Assembly (NCBI GenBank): GCA_023374025.1 | Contig: SIJG01000016.1 | Location: 2,012,142 to 2,076,141 of the forward strand | Reading direction: 5' to 3' | DNA length: 64,000 nucleotides | Source of the DNA: Heterodera schachtii | Lineage: Eukaryota; Nematoda; Chromadorea; Rhabditida; Heteroderidae | Shown here: positions 11,701 through 19,689 of the stretch, piece by piece | How positions within the stretch are numbered: the stretch's first letter is position 1 | Layout of the letters: each line of letters opens with the position of its first letter | Notes under the pieces: generated by a model | Told to the model about the DNA's origin: nothing | Seen by the model: the letters and a program-made list of their open reading frames with translations, nothing else | The model's database searches: none | Translations under genes and position numbers: made by a program

Positions 11701-14184
11701 AATTCATTTTTTGGTGTTTTGTCCATTTTCTCACCATTTTCCAATTGTTTTCCCATTTTGGCACAATCAATCGCAGCATAATTTGTGTCTTTGCTTTCTC
11801 TTCGAAATTGTTTGTTGTCTATCAAAATGCATTTATTAATTTACCGTATTTCCTAAAATACAGCCCCCCCATTAATTATAGCCTCCCCCTAAATAAAGGC
11901 CCCTTTTGAGGTGGGTTGAAAATAACTCCCCCCCCCCCCTAAATTAGAGCCTCCCCCTAAAATAAAGCCCCCCTTTTGAGTGGGGTTGAAAAATAGAGCA
12001 TAGAGCCCCCTGGGGCTCTATTTTAGGAAATACGGTAAATATAAAAAAACATATTTTGTTGTTAAGAAAGGGGCGGATGTGCCTCGAGGTCGGAACTTTA
12101 TTTCAATGTTTTCCAAAAGAAAAAATCAAATAATTTAATTTAATTAATTTTAAGTTGAAAAGAAAGAAACCCCAAATTGTTTGTAAAAAGTAAAAAAAGA
12201 ATAAAAATCCATCAATTAAAAATAATCAATTTTTGTCATAAATTAAATTGGAATTTCATTTACTTTAAATTTTAAAGTTTTTCTCTCTTATTTTTTGTTT
12301 TCAAACATAATTTTTCTGCCACATGTTTTTTCAAAATTTTCTAGTGGTTGGAGGAAGCCGGCGATGCCTATAAGCATTTGTTAACAGAATATGTCCAAAA
12401 AAATAACCCTTTTTGTGGATTTATGGACCAAATTTTAAAAAATTTGGCAGATTTTGGAGAGATTTGAGAAATTTAGGCTAAATTTGTTAAACAATTTTGC
12501 GCCTAAAAAGAACAATAAAATTATTTTTCATTAAAACTTATTTTTCTCTCAGACCCCTTTCTCCCCCCCCCCCCCCCCCCATTCTTACTAGAGACCGGAC
12601 AACTGGGGTCGGAGGGATCACGAGTCGGGATCCCGACTGAATCCCGGTCCCGATCAATCCCCAATATTTTGGAAAAACGATCGGGGCGGATCCCGAGTCG
12701 GGATCCCGATCGAATCCCGATCCCGATCAATCCCGAAGATTTTTTTCGGGATCCCGCGGGATTATCGGGATTTGCTAAAACTCAATTTTTTTTTTTTACG
12801 TTTTGTGCCATATTTTGTTCAAATGCTTATCTAATATTTATAATTATCAATTCGATCGAGAAAAAAGGGATTAGAATTATATCAGTTTTTATAGAAATTT
12901 TTCAAAATTCGAATATCATGCCAAAAAAATCAGTTTTTAGGTCAAAAATTAGAACATTTAACAACATAGCTTTAAATAGTTTTTTTTACAATTTAATCAA
13001 TAATATTAATTTTTGTATTTTCGCCTCCTATGATCATTTTTAACAATTTGAGGAAAATTAGCAAATCCTAAAGTGCATCGGAATCAAAAAATTCGATTTT
13101 TAAGAATTTTTTTTGCTGTGAATTTTTTCAAAAACTTTACGGGAACAAGGAGGGGGAGGCCGGCGGTGCCGATAGGCGCGGCCGGGAAAATTTTCAAAAT
13201 TTGGAATGTAATTTATTAACAGAATTTGTCCAAAAACTGTCCATATTTTGTGATTTTGAACTAAATTGGATTTTTGTTTTTTAAGAAAAATTAGCAAATG
13301 ACAATATTTTTTTAACTTAAAACTCAAGATCTAAATTAAAAATGGGGATTTTCGAAAAATTATCGTGACTCCAATCCCGCGGGATTGGTAATGGTCGGGA
13401 GGGATCCCGGTTCGGGATCCCGATCAATCCCGATGAATTTAAAAAATCGCTCGGGACGAATCCCGATGTCGGGATCCTGAATTTAATCCCGCGGGATCCC
13501 GAAGAAATCCCGCGGGTCCCGAAGAAATCCCGCGGGATCCCGATCCCGTCCGGTCTCTAATTCTTACCAATGCATAAAATCTCCTGTCTCGTCCAAAATA
13601 CGAGACAGGAGAACGAGAGTCCCAAAAAGCATGAGTGAGTTCGATTCCCACCCGAGGCCCCTAACATTTTGCCCATTTCTTATTTTATTAATTCGAAAAA
13701 AAACATATTTTAATGATTTAAAATTAAATTATATTTAAAACATGCCAAAAACACTGCGAATATTAAGGAAAAATTTCCAATATTCACAGCTTTTCACGAT
13801 TTGCGTTGAATTTTGATACAAATTCTCAATGTTCAAAAATTGTTCCAATGTTTTTTCCGACAATTTTTTGTGTTCCGCATCCAAATTTTCTTTTGTTTTT
13901 ACCGCTTTTAATAATTCATTCATTTCATTAAAATAAATAATCTCTTCAATTTTTGTTAGCGAAATTTCTTCAAAATTTTTGTCACATTTTTTTTCAGTTT
14001 CAAATGATAGCCCAAATAAATTTGTGTAAAAACAGTCAATTTGATCAATGCCAAATGCTTAAAAAGTTTTAATATTTTAAAATTAAAAATTTCAATTACT
14101 TTTTTTAGCGCCTTTTACAGAACAGACGGATAAAAAAATTGTCAAAAATAATAAAGAAAATGAATTCTCCAAAAGAACCATCAT
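2757..14184 (-). CDS. Large predicted secreted protein with C-terminal poly(A) polymerase-like region
   Basis: Twenty-four exons read in frame on the minus strand: 14184-14100, 14057-13755, 11818-11527, 11477-11281, 11183-10388, 10175-9880, 9812-9696, 9639-9251, 9198-8970, 8925-8344, 7910-7647, 7538-6981, 6886-6689, 6592-6023, 5977-5832, 5798-5694, 5487-5281, 5151-4938, 4878-4714, 4670-4532, 4484-4303, 4128-4049, 3297-3086, 3021-2757. The sum is 2197 codons including the stop. Exon 1 encodes a hydrophobic leader ([17 protein letters not shown]), a plausible signal peptide. Residues about 30-1675 are helical modules I do not recognise. From about 1675 the order matches canonical poly(A) polymerase: N-terminal helix, GSFLLG...SDIDL (Asp about 1732 and 1734), FDGIDFDV (third Asp about 1806), [18 protein letters not shown] and an RRM-like C-terminus. 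All three catalytic carboxylates are present. Canonical PAPs are nuclear, so the leader is odd. Module order and the exon 5/6 and 12/13 junctions are the least certain. The alternative is two adjacent genes. Confidence 0.72.
3325..4022. mobile_element. hAT-like MITE in intron 22 of the PAP-like gene
   Basis: A 698-bp element with TIRs beginning TAGGGCTGGGAATTATATGC and a perfect 8-bp target duplication ATTATAAT (3317-3324 and 4023-4030). The interior is full of ATGCATATTT-like steps. It lies wholly inside the intron between exons 4128-4049 and 3297-3086. Length, TIR and 8-bp TSD fit a non-autonomous hAT element. Confidence 0.85.
11844..12035. mobile_element. Small TA-flanked element related to 1949-2050
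   Basis: A 192-bp inverted-repeat element, ends CCGTATTTCCTAAAATA and its inverse, with TA at 11842-11843 and 12036-12037. The interior is C-rich and contains AGAGCCCCCTGGGGCTCT. It sits a few bases upstream of the acceptor of exon 3 (11818) of the PAP-like gene, inside its 1.9-kb second intron. Confidence 0.7.
12589..13559. mobile_element. hAT-like MITE, GGGATCCCG-rich
   Basis: A 971-bp element with TIR TAGAGACCGGAC and a perfect 8-bp duplication ATTCTTAC (12581-12588 and 13560-13567). Subterminal regions carry many copies of CGGGATCCCG-type steps on both sides. It is inserted in intron 2 of the PAP-like gene. A run of more than 15 C precedes its left target site. Confidence 0.85.
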
Positions 14185-15022
14185 AAATTGAGTTTCCTAA
14201 ACATTTAAAAATATATTTTATTATTATTAATATTACTTATGATATAATAATAATGATAATAATATTATAATAAAAATGTAAATATTGCATGAAAAGTATC
14301 GATGGAATGAAATCAATTGAGAAAAATGCATGGTTTTTGAAGCTTTGCTGAGAGAGAATACAATTTGCATTTTGTGAAATACGTCATATTTTGGCCCTTT
14401 GCATAAATCTGCAAAAATATTCATAAATTTTATTTTTTAATTTATTCAAAAAGGCGACACTATGAAATAAATTTAAAAAATTGAAAAACTAAAAAATGTT
14501 TTCTTTAAACGAAAGAGCAATTAGGCAGCTGATTTGTTTTGAGTCACTTTTTATACTTAAAAAAACAAGAACAAATGCGCACAATAATTTCAAAATGTTT
14601 TCGATGAAATTTAAAAATTCCACCGATTTTGTCCCATTTCGGTTATCGTTGGACAGTATAAATAAGCGGATACCCGAGTTTGGGGATTTTTATTTGTTAG
14701 TTAAATAGTTGCTTGCAATTAGCATTTTAGCAAATTTTAAACTTTCCATTTATTAAAATCACTGTGGTGCCAAAAGCCAACGAAGCATAACAAACAAAAC
14801 ACAAAGCAATTGCTGAATAAATTGCAGAGAAAAAGAATATGTGAATATTTATGTATGTTTTGACTCTTTGAACATTTAAATATTACTTAGAAATTCATTA
14901 ACAGTTTTTATAAGGTGAATAGATGCCAAAACAAAAACGCCTAAATCAGAGATGGCATAAAAGAGCCCACGGGGGCTCTATTAGAGGAATCCAGTGTTTC
15001 TTTATCCTTATCAAAAATAATG
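14185..15022. other. Spacer upstream of the PAP-like gene and left of the Polinton
   Basis: AT-rich DNA presumably holding the promoter of the minus-strand gene that starts at 14184. A fragment near 14960-14985 (AGAGCCCACGGGGGCTCTATT) resembles one arm of the small elements at 1949 and 11844. A short plus-strand ORF at 14496-14708 has no recognisable feature and no splice support. Confidence 0.4.
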
Positions 15023-15028
15023 ACCAGA
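15023..15028 (+). repeat. Left 6-bp target-site duplication of the Polinton
   Basis: ACCAGA directly before the left terminus, repeated in the same orientation at 31779-31784. The perfect match fixes the insertion boundaries and suggests a fairly recent insertion. Confidence 0.93.
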
Positions 15029-15909
15029 AGTAGTATATGACACATTAATCCGGTGTAAAATCCCCCCCCCCCCTCCACACTTCCCCATCCTTTCTTTCTC
15101 TTTTCTATTATTCCGCCCCAAATTCCATCCCCAAATTCTCCCTCAAGTTTGGCCCCCTCCCCTCCGCCTTTTCCCCCACCCTTTCTTTCTTCTTTTCAAA
15201 TTCCGTCCCAAATTCCGCCCCAAATTTGACACCTAATCCCTCCCCCCTCCCTTTCATCCTCCCCTACCACCATTCGCCACCCGCCTATTTTGATCAGATA
15301 AGATTATTCACATTTTCGTTTGTTGCGAAATTTTTGTGCGCGGCGTATCATTTTGCACAAAAAATGGTGCCATCCGCGCTCCAAGGTCAAAATAGTTTTT
15401 ATGTTCACGACCTGTCAATCAAAGTTCTCGGTCGAGAAAACTTAAAACGCTGCGGAGATGCAAAAAGTAGTATAGAGCGTCAAAAGCGAGCGGGTTCCGA
15501 GCGGGTGTTTACCGCACAAACCCAAACCTACGGGAGGGGTGTTTTCTTTTGAAGGTGCCGCCCGCTCACAAACCCGTGCCTATTGGACTACCTCTGAAGA
15601 TGCCGCCAAGAACCAAACCCTATGGGAGGGGCGCAGCCCTTTGAAGTTGCCGCCCCATCAAAACCCAGGAGGGGAGGGGGGTGTGTTCCAAACCAAACCT
15701 ATTGTACTCCCTATGAAGTCGCCGCACAGAATCGAAACCTATTGGGCCACTTTGAAGTTGCCGCCCGATCACAATCCCGAGCCTATGGGATTCTTTGAAG
15801 TCTGCCGCCTTGTGGATTTCCCCAAATCCGTGCGGGTGTTTTTTTGACCCGCGCCGCGCAGCGCCGCGGAAGGTCATCAATCATCCACCTGCCACCAGAG
15901 TGACAGGTA
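15029..15909. repeat. Left terminal inverted repeat of the Polinton
   Basis: About 0.88 kb, nearly identical in inverse orientation to 30836-31778 over its outer part. It contains a C-run, then pyrimidine-rich DNA, then a region of diverged roughly 60-70-bp steps containing GCCGCC and CTTTGAAG, and ends with a CATCAATCA...TGACAGG motif (15875-15907). It has long ORFs in several frames, but they are repetitive and mirrored in both TIRs, so I do not call them genes. Confidence 0.9.
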
Positions 15910-16119
15910 TTGAAATTTGAATTCGTTAAAAAGGTGCTTTTTAAAGTACCCAAAACCGTGCGGTTCGCGCAAAAAAATTGATAATTACACCGCCCCACCC
16001 TCCCCACAGGTGCCTCGCGCGCCCGCGCCACGCAATCAATAATTACCAAATTAATCGATATTAGTAAAAATGAATTTAGAATCATAAATTCGGGGACCAT
16101 TTCAATAAACGAAACATTT

Positions 16120-16668
16120 TTATCGTCTCCCTAACTTCTTTTGTGCCATTTTCAAATAGGGGAGTATATAATGATACATTTCGTCAATTTCTGAATTGCT
16201 TTTAGTTCCAGTAATTACGACTTTACCGGTCCAGAAAATTAACGCAGTCATGCTTTTACCCCTCTTGAAATTTAACCCGCAAAATATTTCGGGTTCATAA
16301 AAGGCACGACGATTTTTTCGAAATTCGTTCAGTTCAATTTCATGACCGAATTTAAAAGTCGAAACAATATTTTCAACCGTGTGTCCGGCGTAAGAAGCCT
16401 TCGGACACCCAGAGCCCTTAATTATTTCTATAAAAATTTTTATAGCATTTTCACACTCTATCAGACTTTTCGTCCCCAGACATATCATTTTCCCGGATTC
16501 CCATAATAATGCCGTGGCTTTGATAGGAGTTGTACGTTTGATAACCGCGGCATTGAATTTTCTAGGGTTATACTTAAATTCGCATTCGGTGATCGTCAGA
16601 GAGTTTAGTTTAATTCCGGTACCGAGATTAGCAAGAGCAATTATATGTACGATTATCGGTTTTTGCAT
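16120..16668 (-). CDS. TATA-binding-protein-like factor encoded by the Polinton
   Basis: About 182 residues from the Met at 16668; the frame stays open to 16734. It shows the two-repeat TBP saddle. Repeat 1 has EFKYNPRKFNAAVIKR followed by TALLWESGKMICLGTKS. Repeat 2 has YEPEIFCGLNF followed by ALIFWTGKVVITGTKS. These are the conserved blocks of the TBP core, in order and at normal spacing, and the length matches a bare TBP core without N-terminal extension. I prefer the 16668 start because a minus-strand TATATAAAG lies about 40 bp upstream (16717-16708), like the spacing before other genes of this element. It is divergent to the Cys-rich gene at 16759. The likely role is TATA recognition for the element's own promoters. 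It is strongly diverged from cellular TBP; whether it binds TFIIB or TFIIA is unknown. Confidence 0.85.
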   Translation of the reverse strand: MQKPIIVHIIALANLGTGIKLNSLTITECEFKYNPRKFNAAVIKRTTPIKATALLWESGKMICLGTKSLIECENAIKIFIEIIKGSGCPKASYAGHTVENIVSTFKFGHEIELNEFRKNRRAFYEPEIFCGLNFKRGKSMTALIFWTGKVVITGTKSNSEIDEMYHYILPYLKMAQKKLGRR

Positions 16669-16707
16669 TTTTGATACAATGTACCAATCAAATGGTCCTT
16701 TCATCCC

Positions 16708-16717
16708 TTTATATACC
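16708..16717 (-). promoter_or_regulatory. TATA box for the TBP-like gene
   Basis: Minus-strand TATATAAAGG about 40 bp before the ATG at 16668. It lies back-to-back with the plus-strand TATA box at 16723, making a compact divergent promoter. Confidence 0.5.
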
Positions 16718-16722
16718 CCTTC

Positions 16723-16731
16723 TATAAATAG
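16723..16731 (+). promoter_or_regulatory. TATA box for the Cys-rich gene
   Basis: TATAAATAG ends 27 bp before the ATG at 16759. The same nonamer occurs at 16917 and 21364 in front of other ORFs. Confidence 0.55.
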
Positions 16732-16758
16732 CAACCCAAAATAAAATTAAATTGAAAA

Positions 16759-16938
16759 ATGAACTGCCCACATAAAATTAAATGTTGTCATTACTGTCCT
16801 TGTCATTACGAGATTTGTAAGAGATGTAAAATGCACAGTCTTTTGCATTTCGGTACATCATTTTTTGATAATTTCTGGCTATGCCCCAAATGCGCGAAAC
16901 ATGTTCCCTATGAAAATATAAATAGATCAAATAAATAA
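16759..16938 (+). CDS. Small Cys/His-rich probable zinc-binding protein
   Basis: A 59-residue ORF with a dense metal-ligand pattern: C-P-H near the N-terminus, CCHYCPCHYEICKRCKMH, then CPKC toward the C-terminus. This suggests a zinc ribbon, RING-like or two-site zinc fold. It lies between the divergent TBP-like gene and the ATPase gene, has its own TATAAATAG box and ends 12 bp before the next ATG. The pairing with a TBP-like gene invites comparison with a TFIIB-type zinc ribbon, but the sequence alone does not prove that; a RING-like role is equally open. Confidence 0.7.
   Translation: MNCPHKIKCCHYCPCHYEICKRCKMHSLLHFGTSFFDNFWLCPKCAKHVPYENINRSNK
16917..16925 (+). promoter_or_regulatory. TATA box before the packaging ATPase
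   Basis: TATAAATAG, 25 bp before the ATG at 16951, inside the 3' end of the Cys-rich ORF. Confidence 0.55.
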
Positions 16939-16950
16939 GAGGCATTAAAA

Positions 16951-17565
16951 ATGTTTCGCGGGCCGTTCACACTAATTCTCTCGGGGGCCACCGGGAGTGG
17001 TAAGACCCGTTGGCTTTTACGGTTTTTAAAACATCATAAGAATCTAATTGAACCATCACCTGTAAAAATTCTTTATTGTTATGGTGAGATGAATGACTGT
17101 ATTTTAGGATTAATCGGGGAGGGCGTTGAGACTTTTAACGGGATTCCGGACATGAATAAGATTAAAGAACAGGAAAAACCCCTTTTGCTAGTACTTGACG
17201 ATTTAATGCTTAACATGCAGAATACTTTCCTCGATATACTCTTTACCAGGGGCTCCCATAACTGGAACGTAAGCGTAATTTTTGTAACCCAGAGTCTCTA
17301 TGGCCGGGACATTAAAACGGCAAGAGCGAACGCCCATTATCTGGTATTAATGCGCAACCCTTCTGGACAATTGCGAGTGAGAACACTGGAGTCACAACTA
17401 TTCCCTAAAAGATTGAATTATTTCATGGATGCATATCATGATGCTACCAACAATCAATTCAGTTATCTCATGATTAACATGCATCCAAATTCTGATGAGG
17501 AATTCAGATTATGTAGCAAAATTTTTCCCGATGAGACCCTGGAAATTTATTTACCAATTGAATAG
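16951..17565 (+). CDS. Polinton genome-packaging ATPase (FtsK/HerA superfamily)
   Basis: A 204-residue P-loop ATPase. Walker A is LSGATGSGKTRW near residue 10. Walker B is LLLVLDDLML near residue 85. A sensor-like segment VSVIFVTQSLY follows near residue 110. Size and motifs match the A32-like packaging ATPases of Polintons and related viruses, which translocate DNA into the capsid. It is the first large gene of the plus-strand block and has a TATA box 25 bp upstream. No breaks are seen. Confidence 0.9.
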   Translation: MFRGPFTLILSGATGSGKTRWLLRFLKHHKNLIEPSPVKILYCYGEMNDCILGLIGEGVETFNGIPDMNKIKEQEKPLLLVLDDLMLNMQNTFLDILFTRGSHNWNVSVIFVTQSLYGRDIKTARANAHYLVLMRNPSGQLRVRTLESQLFPKRLNYFMDAYHDATNNQFSYLMINMHPNSDEEFRLCSKIFPDETLEIYLPIE

Positions 17566-17573
17566 TATATAAG
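17566..17573 (+). promoter_or_regulatory. TATA box before the 117-residue ORF
   Basis: TATATAAG, 25 bp before the ATG at 17599 and directly after the ATPase stop codon. Confidence 0.5.
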
Positions 17574-17598
17574 AATAATAATTTAAATTAAATTAAAA

Positions 17599-17949
17599 AT
17601 GTATAAATTTAGCTCCGAAGTGAAGGAGAATACAGTGTTCCTAAAGAAGCTTGCCTCCACCAGATCAGAACAAAAGAAGAACGAATTAATCGAAAACGCT
17701 ACAGCTGACCAAATTTTGGCAATCGTTGAAATCTGTGCAAATATATTGAGTTTTAATTTTAAACTCACGAACAAACAAAAAAGAAGGTTGGCACTATTCG
17801 CCGATTTCTATCGAGAAATTGCCAAATCACGTTCAGAGAAAACAGCAAGAAAAAGAATACAGCAGGGTAGTGGTGTAGCCCTGGGAGCTATTTTGATCCC
17901 GGTGCTTAGTGTTTTAGCCCAACATTTATTAGAAAAAATAACATCATGA
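17599..17949 (+). CDS. Small Polinton protein with hydrophobic C-terminus
   Basis: A 116-residue ORF. The first two thirds are charged and helical; the last 25 residues (SGVALGAILIPVLSVLAQHLLEK) are hydrophobic and could be a membrane or virion-associated helix. Small ORFs of this type (basic helical, then a glycine-led hydrophobic tail) recur in Polintons between ATPase and capsid genes, with unknown function. Its stop overlaps the start of the next ORF (ATGA), indicating a shared transcript. Confidence 0.75.
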   Translation: MYKFSSEVKENTVFLKKLASTRSEQKKNELIENATADQILAIVEICANILSFNFKLTNKQKRRLALFADFYREIAKSRSEKTARKRIQQGSGVALGAILIPVLSVLAQHLLEKITS

Positions 17950-18752
17950 AATTTGCAAAGAAAATGTTATTGATTCCCGAGGCAGAATATTTGGCCCTGC
18001 GGAGTGCGATGAATTGCGGTGATTATCTCCAAAATGAAAAAGCAAGTTTAGACGCAAGGATTTCTCAGAATTTACAAGACCCCGGCATAAGCGAGGACCT
18101 CAAGGCGAAGAGGCACGATTGGCTCTATAAAGAAAGACGTACGGTAAAGGGGATGCTTGAAAATAGACCACAGAAGGTGGTGATTGAGAATCAAGGACCC
18201 GGTCCAAACGTTGCACCATATCTTGGCCTCAACACTCAATCCAAAGCACAGAAGACTGATGAACCACGGAAAATAATTATTCCTAGGAAAAGACTTAAAG
18301 AGCAAACTCCTTATTCCGAATCCGATAATGATACACTTGTGGAGTTAACTCCGGAGCCCCAAATAACACCCACACTCAAAACATCCGTTCCGATCAAAAC
18401 GTCTATTATACACCCGTCCCTTTTAAATGACCTTTTTAGGTACGTAAAGGACAACAAAGATTTATTTAAGATTACCGCGGCTGGAAAGGTACAGTCGAAC
18501 ATGAATTTACCGATCGAAAACAGTAATTACAGAGATGTTTTAGTGTATCTCGCGGGGAAGAAAGATGAAACGCCCCGCGGTGAAAAATTTCTTAAAGATC
18601 GGTTACTGAAGGATCCAACAGTAAAAGATATAGTTGATAAATCAAGGGTTATGTGGGGACGTGGAAGGAAAAAGGCAACCAAATCTATAAAAACACCCGG
18701 CATAGCACGAGAGAAGAAACCCTTCAAACCACTAATATGGGCAAGACTGTAG
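17946..18752 (+). CDS. Conserved Polinton protein of unknown function
   Basis: A 268-residue ORF starting MKFAKKMLLIPEAEYL, a start type seen in Polinton proteins of this position. The N-terminal about 80 residues are helical; the centre is proline-rich and likely disordered (PEPQITPTLKT); the C-terminal part is basic (RGRKKATKS). It overlaps its upstream neighbour by 4 nt and the integrase start by 16 nt. A virion or assembly role is plausible from position only. I cannot name a domain. Confidence 0.75.
   Translation: MKFAKKMLLIPEAEYLALRSAMNCGDYLQNEKASLDARISQNLQDPGISEDLKAKRHDWLYKERRTVKGMLENRPQKVVIENQGPGPNVAPYLGLNTQSKAQKTDEPRKIIIPRKRLKEQTPYSESDNDTLVELTPEPQITPTLKTSVPIKTSIIHPSLLNDLFRYVKDNKDLFKITAAGKVQSNMNLPIENSNYRDVLVYLAGKKDETPRGEKFLKDRLLKDPTVKDIVDKSRVMWGRGRKKATKSIKTPGIAREKKPFKPLIWARL
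18686..18694 (+). promoter_or_regulatory. Possible TATA box before the integrase
   Basis: TATAAAAAC, 42 bp before the ATG at 18737, inside the preceding ORF. Weaker match than the other boxes. Confidence 0.35.
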
Positions 18753-19689
18753 AGAAAATTTTATCAAAAATTTATTTTAATTTAAAATCTCCGGCAAGTT
18801 TTGGTGGAATTCAAAAAATTTTAAATGAGGCCAAAAAGATTGACCTGGAAATCACGAGTGAAGATGTAAATAAATTCCTAGAAAAGCAGAGAACATACAC
18901 GATTCACAAACCCATAAGGAAAAGATTCCCGAGACTAAAGACAATACCGAGCGGCTTCCACACCGATTGGCAGTGCGATTTGTGCATATTTGACCAGTTG
19001 AAAAAGCATAACGACGGTTACAAGTATCTGTTGGTATGCATCGACGTGCTGAGTCGAATGATCTTCAGTGCACCCGCAAAGTCAAAGAAGAGTGAGGACA
19101 TGATCGAGGCTTTTGATCGGGTGTTCGAAAAGTCGAAAATTATCCCGATGAAAATATATAGTGACAGCGGACTGGAGTTTCAGGCTGGAAAAATGAAAAA
19201 ATATTTTGAGGAAAAATTCATCATCAAAAATGTAATGTATAGCCCCGATCTGCATGCTGGAGTCGTTGAAAGGGCAAACCGAACAATAAAGGAGCGCTTG
19301 TACAGATATTTTACAAAGATGGACACTCTACGATGGGTCGATGTAATAGACAAGATAATAATAAACATTAACAACAGTGTGAATAGGACATTAGGGGCCA
19401 AGCCAATATCCGTTACCTTTGAAAATGCTCGGGCGCTCTGGGAAAAATTATATAAGGAGAAGGAATTTAAAATTTCGAAAATAAAAGATTTAAAGTTAGT
19501 GATATAGTTCGTATTACAAAAGAAAAGGGGAAATTTGCAAAGGGATATCTCCCAAACTTTACTGAAGAATTGTTTAAAATCGTTGTTGTTAATCCAACGA
19601 CACCCGAGTCATACAGGATTGAAGACTTGGAAGGAAATTTAATAAAAGGCATATTTTATAACCAAGAATTGGTGAAAACAGATGGATGA
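18737..19689 (+). CDS. Polinton retroviral-like integrase, with a -1 frame shift near the 3' end
   Basis: The zero frame runs from MGKTVEKIL (18737) to a TAG at 19507. The DDE core is complete: first Asp in FHTDWQCDL, second in IYSDSGLEF, and Glu in VVERANRTIKE about 35 residues later. The chromodomain/SH3-like C-terminal part (KGYLPNFTEELF, then IKGIFYNQEL) lies in the -1 frame and ends at 19689, overlapping the next gene's ATG at 19682. The switch occurs at or next to T-TTA-AAG (19490-19496), a heptamer of the X-XXY-YYZ form used for programmed -1 frameshifting. It may therefore be programmed, or a simple indel that broke the gene. Integrase joins element ends to target DNA, giving the 6-bp duplication seen here. 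Confidence 0.85.

Noticed and set aside
15226..15847. ORFs in the left TIR, mirrored at 30835-31822
   Set aside because: They follow repeated GC-rich TIR steps, differ between the two TIRs by unit number, and show no domain or splice support.
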